Shown: positions 56,379-64,000 of the stretch, piece after piece
Position numbering within the stretch: position 1 is the first letter of the stretch
Layout: every line of letters starts with the position of its first letter
Origin: Acidibrevibacterium fodinaquatile
GTDB lineage: Bacteria > Pseudomonadota > Alphaproteobacteria > Acetobacterales > Acetobacteraceae
NCBI RefSeq assembly: GCF_003352165.1
Contig: NZ_CP029176.1
Location: forward strand, 868,001 to 932,000
Length of the DNA stretch: 64,000 nucleotides
Reading direction: 5' to 3'
Translations under genes and position numbers: made by a program
Notes under the pieces: generated by a model
The model's database searches: none
Seen by the model: the letters and a program-made list of their open reading frames with translations, nothing else
What the model was told of the DNA's origin: nothing

Positions 56379-57922
56379 GATCCGCGATCCTGCCAGACCA
56401 GGACGAGCGCGAACACCGCGCCGCCGCGGCCTTCGCCGCCGGGATCGAGAAGCTCGACCGATCCGCCTTGCGCTGCCGCCATTTCGCGCGCGATGGCAAG
56501 GCCAAGACCGGTGCCATCGGCGCGACCGGTGACGAAGGGCTCGAAAATCCGCGCGCGCAGGGGCGCGGCGATGCCGGGGCCGGTATCGGCGACGCGGATG
56601 ACCAGTTTTTCCCCCTCGCGATCGGCGCGCAGGCTGACCGCACCGCCCGAAGGGGTGTGGCGGAGGGCATTGTCGATCAGCGCCGCCAAGACGCGCCGGG
56701 TCAGCCGCGGATCGAGGATCGCGGTCACAGCAGGGCCCTGGTGCGCAAGGCGCACCCCGACGCGGCTGGCGAGTTCGCCATGTTCGGCAACCAGGGCGGC
56801 GAGCAGACGCGGCACATCGACCGGCTCGGGGCACGGCTCTGGCCGCTGGGTGAGGCTCAGGATTTCGCCGACGAGATGATCGAGCCGGGCGATTTGGCCG
56901 ATAATGGCGGCGAGCGCCGGCTGCGCCCGGTCCGCCCCGCGCTCATTTTCGCTGGCGGCCATGGCGGCGAGCGCGTTTTCCGCCTTGAGACGCATCGCCG
57001 CCAAAGGATTGCGGATTTCATGGGCGATGCCGGCGGCGACCCGCCCGAGTGCGGCCAGGCGCTCGGCCTCGGCAGCTTTGCGGGAGAGTGTTTCGGCCTC
57101 GCGGCGGGCGCGCGCAAGCCGGGCGCCGGCCTCGTTGAGGGCGGCGAGGATGCGGTCGAGATCGCGCTCGCCAGTGGCGGCGAGCGTCGGGAGATCGGCG
57201 ATGTCATGGGCGCCGAGCGCCGCCTCGATCGCGCCGATATGTCGCCCCCAGCCGCGCGCGAGCCGCCAGAGCCAAAGCGAGAGCAGCAAAACCAACGCAA
57301 GCAACGCGGCAAGCCCCGCTTGCAGATGGGCCACCGCCGGGATCGCATCGACCCGCGTCATCACCCAGACGCTCGCCCCCGGAATGGCGGCGGGGCCGTT
57401 CAGCGGGCGGGCATAGAGCAAAAGAGTTTGCCGCCGCCCGCGCTGCTCGCGCGCGACCGGGGCCCGCTCCTGCCGCGCCGCGGCGTTGATCGCGGCAATG
57501 CTCGCGCTTTCGGCCGCCGGCAGATCGGTTTTGACGCCGCTGCCTTCATAGGTCGGGAAGGCATAGGCGAGCGAGCCGCGCCCCTCCTGCCAAATCCCGC
57601 CCTCGACACCCTCGGCGCCGGCCAGCGCCGCGCGCACGACAGCGGCGAGACCTTGCACGAAAGACGCGTCATCGGGCGGGCGCGCGAGACCGGTGGCATA
57701 AAAATCATAGGCGCCGGCGAGACGCTCGGCGGCACGCGCCAGTGTCACCTCGGCTTGCGCGATGTGGGCGGCGGTGGAGGCCCGTTCGAGGGCGAAGATC
57801 AGCCCTGCGATCGCCGCCGCCGCCGCCAGCGAGAGCAGCCACAGCAGCGTCAACCGCGCCCCAAGCGAACGCAAGCCCCGCGAACGCAAGCCCCGTGAAC
57901 GCAAGCCCCGTGTGATCGTCAT
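56363..57922 (-). CDS. Sensor histidine kinase partner of the NtrC-type regulator
   Basis: 519 aa. Transmembrane helix ~24-45, large periplasmic sensor (~50-195), second helix ~202-222, HAMP-like linker, phospho-acceptor H301 in GIAHEIRNPLAAMRLK, and ATP-lid motifs LIDNALRHTPSGG, DTGPGIAAP and GTGLGLAIAREMAAAQGG. The first 20 residues contain a tandem RGLRS repeat coded by a 15-bp DNA repeat. It forms SDR-kinase-regulator with 20-bp and overlapping spacing. Confidence 0.94.
   Translation of the reverse strand: MTITRGLRSRGLRSRGLRSLGARLTLLWLLSLAAAAAIAGLIFALERASTAAHIAQAEVTLARAAERLAGAYDFYATGLARPPDDASFVQGLAAVVRAALAGAEGVEGGIWQEGRGSLAYAFPTYEGSGVKTDLPAAESASIAAINAAARQERAPVAREQRGRRQTLLLYARPLNGPAAIPGASVWVMTRVDAIPAVAHLQAGLAALLALVLLLSLWLWRLARGWGRHIGAIEAALGAHDIADLPTLAATGERDLDRILAALNEAGARLARARREAETLSRKAAEAERLAALGRVAAGIAHEIRNPLAAMRLKAENALAAMAASENERGADRAQPALAAIIGQIARLDHLVGEILSLTQRPEPCPEPVDVPRLLAALVAEHGELASRVGVRLAHQGPAVTAILDPRLTRRVLAALIDNALRHTPSGGAVSLRADREGEKLVIRVADTGPGIAAPLRARIFEPFVTGRADGTGLGLAIAREMAAAQGGSVELLDPGGEGRGGAVFALVLVWQDRGSWRGS
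57867..57911. repeat. 15-bp tandem repeat, three units
   Basis: Three near-identical units GAACGCAAGCCCCG[C/T] at 57867-57881, 57882-57896 and 57897-57911. On the minus strand they encode the in-frame pentad RGLRS near the N-terminus of the kinase. Unit-number change would stay in frame. Confidence 0.85.
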
Positions 57923-57942
57923 GCGCGCCGGCGCGGTGCCGC

Positions 57943-58620
57943 CTACCAGGGAAGCGTCTCGCCCTGATAATCGAGATAGGCGATCCCGCCCTTGCCATGA
58001 TGGCCGTTGATGGTCGCGGCGAGGCCCTTGGTCGCGGTTTCGACATCGAGCGGCGCGCGCGGCCCGCCCATATCGGTCCGCACCCAGCCGGGATGGAGCA
58101 AAAGCACGGTCCGCGCTTTATTGGCGTCATGGGTCGCAAAACAGACTGCGGCCATGTTCAGCGCTGCCTTGCTTACCCGGTAGAGTTCATAGCCGCCGGT
58201 GCAGCGCGCGATGCTGCCGAGGATCGAGGTCATGAAAGCGATCGTTCCGGTCGGCGTGACGAGCCCGGAAAGCGCCTCGGCGGCGCGGATCGGGCTGATC
58301 GCGTTGGTAAACAGGACGCGGGTGATTTCCGCGTCGGCGACCTTGGCGAGCGGCACCTCCGGCGGGCTCGACACCCCGGCATTGACGAGGAGGAGATCGA
58401 ACGCCTCGCCGGTGAGCCGCTCGGCCAGCGCCGTGACCTCGGCCGGGTGATCGATATCGACCTTTTGCAGCCGCAGCGCCTGCGGATAGGCGCGATGGAC
58501 CTCCTCGAGCCCCGCCGCTTCGCCACGTCTCGTTGCGACGACATCAAAGCCGCGCGCGAGCCATTGCCGCGTGAGGCCGAGCCCGAGCCCGCGCGAGGCC
58601 CCCAAGATCAAGGCTTTCAT
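57943..58620 (-). CDS. Short-chain dehydrogenase/reductase
   Basis: 225-aa SDR. Cofactor motif GASRGLGLGLTR, NAG in LLLVNAGVSS, catalytic YRVSKAA (YxxxK), and HPGWVRTDMGG, as in the C-factor/CsgA-like subgroup. ATG 58620 is used; TTG 58626 is also possible. It lies 20 bp upstream of the kinase gene on the same strand. Substrate unknown. Confidence 0.9.
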   Translation of the reverse strand: MKALILGASRGLGLGLTRQWLARGFDVVATRRGEAAGLEEVHRAYPQALRLQKVDIDHPAEVTALAERLTGEAFDLLLVNAGVSSPPEVPLAKVADAEITRVLFTNAISPIRAAEALSGLVTPTGTIAFMTSILGSIARCTGGYELYRVSKAALNMAAVCFATHDANKARTVLLLHPGWVRTDMGGPRAPLDVETATKGLAATINGHHGKGGIAYLDYQGETLPW

Positions 58621-58648
58621 GATCAATCCCTATGCCATTCCCGTCGCA

Positions 58649-60583
58649 TCACCGAACCGGGCTTGGATCGGTCTCCGGCCGGGGATTGAAATCCAAAGGC
58701 GGCGCAATGTCGATGCCGCTCGCGGCAAAGCCGGGTTGAAGATCGACCGGAACGATGCCGCTCGCGCGGCAGCCGGCGCCGCCATCGAGAGGGAGGGACG
58801 CGAAACGCGCGGGTGCGATGGTGGCATAGTCCGGCGGCAGCGGCGGCACCGTGCCGGCAACGCGGCCGGGATCGAACGCCGAAAGCAGGTCACCCTCCTC
58901 GGGCACGCCGTCATCTTTCGGGCCGAGCCAGGGCTGGCCGAGTTTTTCTGCCCCCGCCTGCCGCGCCGCTGCCTCCTCGGGGAGGGTTGCCAGTGGCGGC
59001 AGGCCGAAAAGCTGGTCGAGAAACTTGATCACGGCATTGTGATCACCGATCTCATGCGAGACGACATGGGCGCGGGCGTAGGGCGAAATCAGCACCAGCG
59101 GCACCCGCGGCCCGCGCGCGAGCGGCGCGCCATCCGGCCCGTTCTCGAGAAACCGCGGCGGCACATGGTCATAGGCGCCGCCGCCTTCATCGAAGGTAAT
59201 GACGATCACGCTCTCGCGCCAATAAGGGCTCGCGGCGATGGCGTTGACCTCGCGCGCGAGCAGCGCGTCGCTGATTTCCGAATCGGCGTAACCGGGATGG
59301 TCGTCATCGCCGCGGAATTTTTTTTGCACCGCGGGATCAGGATCGGCCGGTGTGAGGCCGGCGATGTTGAGGAAACCACCACGAACATAAAAAACGCCAC
59401 CGGCGCGGGGCAGGCGCTTTGCCGCGACATCGCCGAAGAAATCGCCGAGCCCATGCAAATGCGCCGCCATTTGCGGATTATTCGCGATATAGCCGAAATA
59501 TTGCGGCCCATTATGATGCCAGACATAGGAAAGATGGCTACCCCCCGGCGGGGCATCGGCGGCATCGGTCACTTCGTGGCCGTAGCCCTCCTGATACCAA
59601 CCCCAGGGGAGCCGCGGCTGGCCGCGCGCCGCGATCGCTGGGATATCGCCGCCGAGATCGGCGAGATCGTGCTCTTTGTCACGATCGGCGCGAACGATCG
59701 TCGTGATGTCGTGGCCGGCGAACGTGAGCGGCAGCGTCGCGTAGGTCTGATTGATCCCGGGTCCGGTTTTATAGCGCGGGTTGCCGGGCGTTCCGCTCTG
59801 ATGATCCTCGGCCGACCCCCAAAATGGCGGCGGATTGCCGGTCATCGGCACGCCGGGGCTCGCATAGCCGCCGCCATGGGAGGCTTCCTCCGGATGCTTC
59901 ACCCATTGCGTTTCGCCGCTTTGCCCGGCGATCAAGGCGATGGCGTTGGGGGCGGACGGGGTCAGGCTATGTTGGAAAAAGGCGTCGAACAGCGCGAAGC
60001 GGACGGCATAGGTCCAGAGGAAGGGGATAGTGTCGCAATCGACATGGGCCATCGGCAAAAGCCCATGCTGGCGGGCGCGACGCGACGGTTTTTCCCCCGC
60101 TTTGACATATTTCATCTCCTCGGCGAGCGCGAAACGGTCCATCGCCGCGGCGCCGCCGGTGATGTGGAGTTTTTGCAAGAGAATGGCGTGGCTGTGATCC
60201 ATGTCGTCGAGATCGGCGGCGAAATCGCGCGGGCCGATGCGGAAGGGATGGATGCGTGTCGTCGTCCCGTCAGTATTGATGATCGGCTGATAAAACCCCG
60301 GGGTTGCCGATGGCGCTTGGCTATAGAGCCCATTGGCGCCGGGAAAACTGCCGAAATAGGAATCGAAGGAGCGGTTTTCCTGATAGAGGATGAAAACATA
60401 TTTCACCCGCCGGCGGAGCGCTGCCCACATCGCCGCCGGCTCGCCGAGTGGGGTATGGGTGAGATAGGGGATGATGGCGGGCGCGGGATCGGGTTGGGGG
60501 GTGAGCGCCTCGCCGCCCGCGGCGAGGGCCGCCCTGCCCAACAGCGTATGGATGACCAGCCCAGCCAGGATTGCCCGACGCAT
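58649..60583 (-). CDS. Secreted phosphoesterase (AcpA/phospholipase C family)
   Basis: 644 aa with signal peptide (RRAILAGLVIHTLLGRAALA). The family metal/phosphate motif YQENRSFDSYFGSFPG is near the N-terminus, followed by DMDHSH and the C-terminal FDEGGGAYDHVPP and DHNAVIKFLDQLF blocks of the phosphoesterase superfamily that includes acid phosphatase AcpA and non-specific phospholipase C. It would release phosphate from phospholipids or phosphomonoesters in the periplasm or outside. GGGGAGTGGTGGG precedes ATG 60583. Confidence 0.9.
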   Translation of the reverse strand: MRRAILAGLVIHTLLGRAALAAGGEALTPQPDPAPAIIPYLTHTPLGEPAAMWAALRRRVKYVFILYQENRSFDSYFGSFPGANGLYSQAPSATPGFYQPIINTDGTTTRIHPFRIGPRDFAADLDDMDHSHAILLQKLHITGGAAAMDRFALAEEMKYVKAGEKPSRRARQHGLLPMAHVDCDTIPFLWTYAVRFALFDAFFQHSLTPSAPNAIALIAGQSGETQWVKHPEEASHGGGYASPGVPMTGNPPPFWGSAEDHQSGTPGNPRYKTGPGINQTYATLPLTFAGHDITTIVRADRDKEHDLADLGGDIPAIAARGQPRLPWGWYQEGYGHEVTDAADAPPGGSHLSYVWHHNGPQYFGYIANNPQMAAHLHGLGDFFGDVAAKRLPRAGGVFYVRGGFLNIAGLTPADPDPAVQKKFRGDDDHPGYADSEISDALLAREVNAIAASPYWRESVIVITFDEGGGAYDHVPPRFLENGPDGAPLARGPRVPLVLISPYARAHVVSHEIGDHNAVIKFLDQLFGLPPLATLPEEAAARQAGAEKLGQPWLGPKDDGVPEEGDLLSAFDPGRVAGTVPPLPPDYATIAPARFASLPLDGGAGCRASGIVPVDLQPGFAASGIDIAPPLDFNPRPETDPSPVR

Positions 60584-60707
60584 CCCACCACTCCCCGTCC
60601 GATGGCCTGCAAGCGACACCGTTATGCCAGCCGCCAACGGCCGCGGCATGTGACGATTTCGTGTCAGCCAACGCCCCCTCAGAGGACAAAGCCGGGCGCA
60701 CCCAGGC

Positions 60708-61529
60708 TCATTTTGCCCCGCCCGCCGCGGGGGACGCCGCGATCCCTTTGGCGCCGCGCAGATCGGCGCCGGCGAAGGTCGCGCCGTCGAGATGAGCGCC
60801 AGTGAAGTCAGCGCCGGCGAGATAGGCTCCGGAAAAATCGGCAGCGGTGAGGTCGGCGCCGGCGAAGGACGCGCCTTCGAGATGGGCGAAACGGAACAGG
60901 ACATGCGCAAGCCCAGCGCCGGCGAAATTCGCGCCGCGCAAATCGGCGCTGGCGAATTCGGTGCGCAATAGGCCCATGGATTGGTTGCGCATGTCGGCGC
61001 TCATCATCGCATGGCTGAAATTCGCCCCGGCCATCTTATCGAAGCTGAAATGCACCGTCATCGAAGCGCCCGAGAGATCGGCGCCGGTAAAATTCGCGGC
61101 CTCCGCTGGGCTGTTGTCCATCGCCGTCGAGGTGACCATGGTTTGCAGCGTCGCATTGCGCAGGGTGGCGCGCGAAAAATTGGCGCGGATGATCCAGGCG
61201 AACGTGAGATCGGCGCCCGCGAGATCCGCCCCTGTGAGATCGGCGCCGACCAGCTTGACACCGTGCAGATTGGCGCGCGCGAGTTTGGCGCCACGCAAGT
61301 CAGCACCCGAGAGATCAAGGCCGGTGAGGTCATCGCCTGCCATGTCTCGCCCGGCGAGCAAGATTTTGCCAGCCGTCCGCCCGCTTGCAACGATCGCCTT
61401 GACCTCGGCGGCGGCGAGATGCGTTTCCGCCCCAGAGACCGCCGGCGCGGCAAGGAGACTCAAAATCACGGCCGCGCCCAGGCGCGAGGCTTTCGTCATG
61501 GCGCCGCGCCCGAACGCGCGTTCACTCAT
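60708..61529 (-). CDS. Secreted pentapeptide-repeat protein
   Basis: 273 aa. Signal-like N-terminus (LGAAVILSLLAAPAVSGAET), then long runs of A(D/N)Lxx pentapeptides (LSGADLRGAKLARANLHGVKL; GADLTGADLAGADL; ADLTAADFSGAYLAGADF). These fold as a right-handed quadrilateral beta-helix. The middle (residues ~125-190) is less regular and Met-rich. ATG 61529 overlaps the DUF2892 stop (ATGA); ATG 61499 is the alternative. Function unknown; export is unusual for this family in bacteria. Confidence 0.85.
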   Translation of the reverse strand: MSERAFGRGAMTKASRLGAAVILSLLAAPAVSGAETHLAAAEVKAIVASGRTAGKILLAGRDMAGDDLTGLDLSGADLRGAKLARANLHGVKLVGADLTGADLAGADLTFAWIIRANFSRATLRNATLQTMVTSTAMDNSPAEAANFTGADLSGASMTVHFSFDKMAGANFSHAMMSADMRNQSMGLLRTEFASADLRGANFAGAGLAHVLFRFAHLEGASFAGADLTAADFSGAYLAGADFTGAHLDGATFAGADLRGAKGIAASPAAGGAK

Positions 61530-61729
61530 TTGAAGGCACACCCCGCCTTGACCCCGAGCAGGCGAAAAAACATCGCCGCCGGGCAGAGTCCCGTGAAGCT
61601 CGATTGCAGTAGATTGAGGCCGATGAAAGCCGTAAACAACAGGAAATACTGACTGACATAATAGGTCAGTACGACGCTGAGCAGAACCATAACGCCCGCA
61701 AAGCGGAACACGGCACGATCGATCGACAT
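61526..61729 (-). CDS. DUF2892 (YgaP-like transmembrane) protein
   Basis: 67-aa membrane protein with two helices (FAGVMVLLSVVLTYYVSQYFLLFTAFIGLNLLQSSFTG) and the family motif GLCPAAMFFRLLGVK. DUF2892 modules commonly accompany rhodanese or sulfide-oxidation genes. It lies 28 bp after the sulfide:quinone oxidoreductase gene on the same strand, consistent with one sulfide-responsive operon. Confidence 0.9.
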   Translation of the reverse strand: MSIDRAVFRFAGVMVLLSVVLTYYVSQYFLLFTAFIGLNLLQSSFTGLCPAAMFFRLLGVKAGCAFK

Positions 61730-61757
61730 GATACCCTCTCCTTATAACACGAAAATG

Positions 61758-63035
61758 TCAGGCATTTTCCTTGAGCTTGTGAAGATTGAGCTGCTTCATG
61801 AGGAAGCGCTCATAGAACGGTTCGCTGGTGCCGCCGCGTATCTTGCGCAGGAAGTATTTTTCGAATCCGACTTTCGCGAGATGGACCCAGGCCCCCTTGG
61901 CCGCCCAGTTGGTATTGCGCGGCGGAATCTGCGGCTTGGCAACGAAGGCGACGCCGCCATCGCCGAAATCGGCAAGACAAATCGCGTTCCACGTCGCGCG
62001 CGCCGTCGGCTCACGCCCACGCAGCAGGGCGCCGATATTTTCCGCCGTCGCCGTCACCATCGATTCGATCATGAACCCGGTTTTCGGCACACCCACCGGC
62101 ACCGGCGTCGGCCCGGTTGGCGGAATCGCGACACAGACGCCAATGGCAAAAACATTGCGGAAATGCGGATTACGCTGATGCTCGTCGATCAGCACGAAGC
62201 CGCGCGGATTGACCAGCTTTTCAACGCCGCGCAACGCCGCCACACCGCGGAACGCCGGCAGCATCATGGCATATTTATAGGGCAAATCGTGGGTCTTTTT
62301 GAGGCTGCCATCTTCGGCCAATTCCTCGACATGCAAGATTTCCGCTTCCGCCGCGCTGAGTTTGGCGTTGGTGATCCATTTGATGTGCCGGTCGCGGAAT
62401 TCGCTTTCCAAAAGCCCTTTGGTATCGCCGACCCCATCGAGCCCGAGATGACCGACATAAGGCTCGGCGGTGACATAGGTCATCGGCACCCGATCGCGGA
62501 TCTTGCGTTTGCGGAGTTCGGTGTCGAGAATCAGCGCGAATTCATAGGCCGGGCCGTAGCAGGACGCCCCTTGCACCGCGCCGACCACGATCGGCCCGGG
62601 GTTTTTGCAAAACGTCTCGAAGGCGGTATGCGCGCGCTCGGCGTGATCGACATGGCAGATCGATTGCGTGAACCCTTCGGGGCCGAAGCCGGGAATTTCA
62701 TCGAAGGCGAGATCGGGGCCGGTCGCGATCACCAGATAATCGTAGGAGACGCTGCTGCCGTCCGCAAGCTCTATCCGGTTTGCCGCCGGATCGACGCGCT
62801 TGGCACCCTGGTCGAGCAGGCGGATTTTTTTGCGTGCCATGACCGGCGCGAGGTCGATCTCGATGTCGCGCCGCCCGCGCCAGCCGACCGCGACCCAAGG
62901 GTTGGAGGGCACGAAATGGTAATTCCGCCCCTGTCCGATCAGGGTAAGGCGGTCTTCCTTGCGCATCTGCGGCAGCAATTCAAAGGCCATCAAGGTCCCG
63001 CCGAGCCCAGCGCCCAGAACCACGATCTCCGCCAT
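61758..63035 (-). CDS. sqr: Sulfide:quinone oxidoreductase-like flavoprotein
   Basis: 425-aa FAD-dependent oxidoreductase peripheral to the inner membrane. FAD motif VVLGAGLGGTLMAFEL; active-site region GPIVVGAVQGASCYGPAYEFAL with a Cys, and a second Cys in FAIGVCVAIPP; C-terminal amphipathic segment FEKYFLRKIRGGTSEPFYE typical of membrane-attached SQRs. It oxidises sulfide to polysulfide/persulfide and passes electrons to quinone. ATG 63035 has AAGGGGAA upstream. It is divergent from an ArsR-type regulator, with an AT-rich inverted repeat between them. Confidence 0.92.
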   Translation of the reverse strand: MAEIVVLGAGLGGTLMAFELLPQMRKEDRLTLIGQGRNYHFVPSNPWVAVGWRGRRDIEIDLAPVMARKKIRLLDQGAKRVDPAANRIELADGSSVSYDYLVIATGPDLAFDEIPGFGPEGFTQSICHVDHAERAHTAFETFCKNPGPIVVGAVQGASCYGPAYEFALILDTELRKRKIRDRVPMTYVTAEPYVGHLGLDGVGDTKGLLESEFRDRHIKWITNAKLSAAEAEILHVEELAEDGSLKKTHDLPYKYAMMLPAFRGVAALRGVEKLVNPRGFVLIDEHQRNPHFRNVFAIGVCVAIPPTGPTPVPVGVPKTGFMIESMVTATAENIGALLRGREPTARATWNAICLADFGDGGVAFVAKPQIPPRNTNWAAKGAWVHLAKVGFEKYFLRKIRGGTSEPFYERFLMKQLNLHKLKENA

Positions 63036-63068
63036 GACGTTCCCCTTTTTCCAATCGATGATTTGACA

Positions 63069-63092
63069 ATATATTCGCATCATCGTATATAC
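63069..63092. promoter_or_regulatory. Candidate ArsR-type operator between sqr and arsR
   Basis: AT-rich imperfect palindrome ATATATTCG-CATCAT-CGTATATAC (7 of 9 positions symmetric) in an otherwise GC-rich region, 34 bp from the sqr start and 39 bp from the regulator start. Placement suits repression of both genes. Confidence 0.5.
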
Positions 63093-63130
63093 GCAAGCAC
63101 GAAAATATATGGTGACGGAAAAAACACGCG

Positions 63131-63478
63131 ATGACGGCGAGCCTAGAAGCCATGCACCGGGCGGCGGACCAAGCGAGCGAGCTGTTGAAAGCCCTGGCGA
63201 GCCGCCATCGCCTGCTCATTCTCTGCCATCTCGCGGAAAGCAAATGTTCGGTCGGCGAGCTTGCGAGCGCGCTCGATCTTCGGGACTCGACGGTCTCGCA
63301 GCATCTCGCCCTGCTGCGCCGCGACGGTCTTGTCGCTGCCGAGCGTGACGGGCAGACGGTCTGGTACTCGCTCGCGAGCGGCCCGGCGCGCGACGTTCTC
63401 GACACCTTGTTTGCGATTTACTGTCCCCGTGACGTGGCGCGGAAGCCGCGCGCAAAGGCCCTGCAGACACGATATTGA
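63131..63478 (+). CDS. ArsR-family regulator, SqrR/BigR-like thiol sensor
   Basis: 115-aa winged-helix repressor (LLKALASRHRLLILCHLAESKCSVGELASALDLRDSTVSQHLALLRRDGLV). Cysteines at 32, 39 and 98 (IYCPRD). In SqrR/BigR repressors one Cys near helix 2 and one in the last helix form a persulfide or tetrasulfide bridge that releases DNA; C39 or C32 with C98 fit that geometry. Divergence from sqr supports a sulfide-sensing role. The assignment as SqrR-like is inference from cysteine placement and context. Confidence 0.88.
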   Translation: MTASLEAMHRAADQASELLKALASRHRLLILCHLAESKCSVGELASALDLRDSTVSQHLALLRRDGLVAAERDGQTVWYSLASGPARDVLDTLFAIYCPRDVARKPRAKALQTRY

Positions 63479-63514
63479 TCGGTTTCCTATTTTCGCAAAC
63501 CCGAAGGCACTCCC

Positions 63515-64000
63515 ATGCGCATCCCTTTCCTGCTCGCCATCGGACTTCCCGGGCTCATCACGCCGGCTCTGGCGGCAGAGAGCTTCACCGTTCAATCCAC
63601 CAACCTGACCGATGAGAAAGCGGTGTTCGCGACCGTCGAAAGCCGCGACGTGGTGCCGGCGAGGACGCGCATCGGCGGCACCATCGCGACGCTGACCGTG
63701 CGCGAGGGCGACGAAGTGCATGAGGGCCAGGTGATCGGCGTTGTCGCCGACCAGAAACTCGGCTTGCGCATCCAGGCGCTCGATGCCGAGATCAATGGTC
63801 TCAAATCCCAGCTCGCCCAGGCCAAGGTCGATCTCGGGCGCGCCCAGGCGCTCGCCAAAGGGGGTGCGGTATCACGCCAGACTCTCGATCAGGCGGCAAC
63901 CGCGGCGCAGGTCGCGGCAAGCTCGCTGAAGGCGCGTCAGGCCGAACGCGCGCTCGCCGAGCAGCAGCTCGACGAAGGGCAGATCCAGGCCCCGACCAGT
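63515..64000 (+). CDS. RND periplasmic adaptor (membrane fusion protein), 3'-truncated by window edge
   Basis: N-terminal 162 codons. Signal peptide (RIPFLLAIGLPGLITPALA), then the lipoyl/barrel-sandwich start SRDVVPARTRIGGTIATLTVREGDEVHEGQVIGVVADQKL and the alpha-hairpin ALDAEINGLKSQLAQAKVDLGRAQALAKGGAVSRQTLDQA. It links an inner-membrane RND pump to an outer-membrane channel. It lies 36 bp downstream of the ArsR gene on the same strand, so it is probably under the same control. Confidence 0.92.
   Translation, partial: MRIPFLLAIGLPGLITPALAAESFTVQSTNLTDEKAVFATVESRDVVPARTRIGGTIATLTVREGDEVHEGQVIGVVADQKLGLRIQALDAEINGLKSQLAQAKVDLGRAQALAKGGAVSRQTLDQAATAAQVAASSLKARQAERALAEQQLDEGQIQAPTS

Overview
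The window is a GC-rich chromosomal segment from an alphaproteobacterium. The best fit is the Acetobacteraceae/Rhodospirillales. The reasons are the argH-lptM-lysA-TIGR02302 neighbourhood, divergent fliX/flgI, an alphaproteobacterial low-cysteine DksA, hpnK (hopanoids), infA-maf-RNase E/G, and dnaN-recF-gyrB. No rRNA, tRNA or CRISPR array was recognised. This taxonomic call is inference from gene content only.

Layout. 1-4.5 kb: the end of an RND pump gene, an orphan form II CoxL-like molybdenum hydroxylase and a nitroreductase. 4.7-7.5 kb: comEC and a TlpA-like thioredoxin. 7.5-15.3 kb: argH, lptM, lysA and a TIGR02302 gene, interrupted by a two-gene AlbA_2/ParA cassette (9.15-11.36 kb). 15.5-19.8 kb: rpmG, flagellar genes (flgN-like, flgJ-like, flgI, fliX), dksA and hpnK. 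19.9-22.5 kb: a MarR/OmpR/EnvZ-like regulatory operon. 22.8-29.98 kb: dnaN-recF-gyrB, then a beta-propeller protein, a fatty acid hydroxylase and a lipoprotein. 30.0-34.7 kb: infA-maf-RNase E/G, a hypothetical gene and otsA. 34.7-36.5 kb: two identical IS5-family copies in tandem. 36.5-41.9 kb: an SMP-30 lactonase gene divergent from a complete branched-chain-amino-acid-type ABC operon. 42.3-54.9 kb: a long minus-strand run with a lipoprotein-like OB protein, two MFS paralogues, a cupin, a P450, two substrate-binding proteins, a second complete Liv-type ABC transporter and an aldehyde dehydrogenase. 55-58.6 kb: SDR, histidine kinase and sigma54-dependent response regulator. 58.6-61.5 kb: a phosphoesterase and a secreted pentapeptide-repeat protein. 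61.5-64 kb: a sulfide:quinone oxidoreductase divergent from an ArsR-type (SqrR/BigR-like) sensor and the start of an RND adaptor gene.

How the genes work together. The 42-51 kb run looks like an uptake-and-oxidation module: periplasmic capture by two binding proteins, ABC import, P450 hydroxylation and aldehyde oxidation. The 61-64 kb end looks like a sulfide-detoxification divergon under a thiol-based repressor.

The most unusual structure is a family of 107-bp two-hairpin repeats flanked by TA(G), found only in convergent gene gaps in this window. Two of the four copies are interrupted at exactly the same TAA, one by the tandem IS pair and the other by a 122-bp MITE-like element. The best candidate for a poorly described system is the AlbA_2/GHKL ATPase plus ParA-like pair dropped into the argH-lysA operon.
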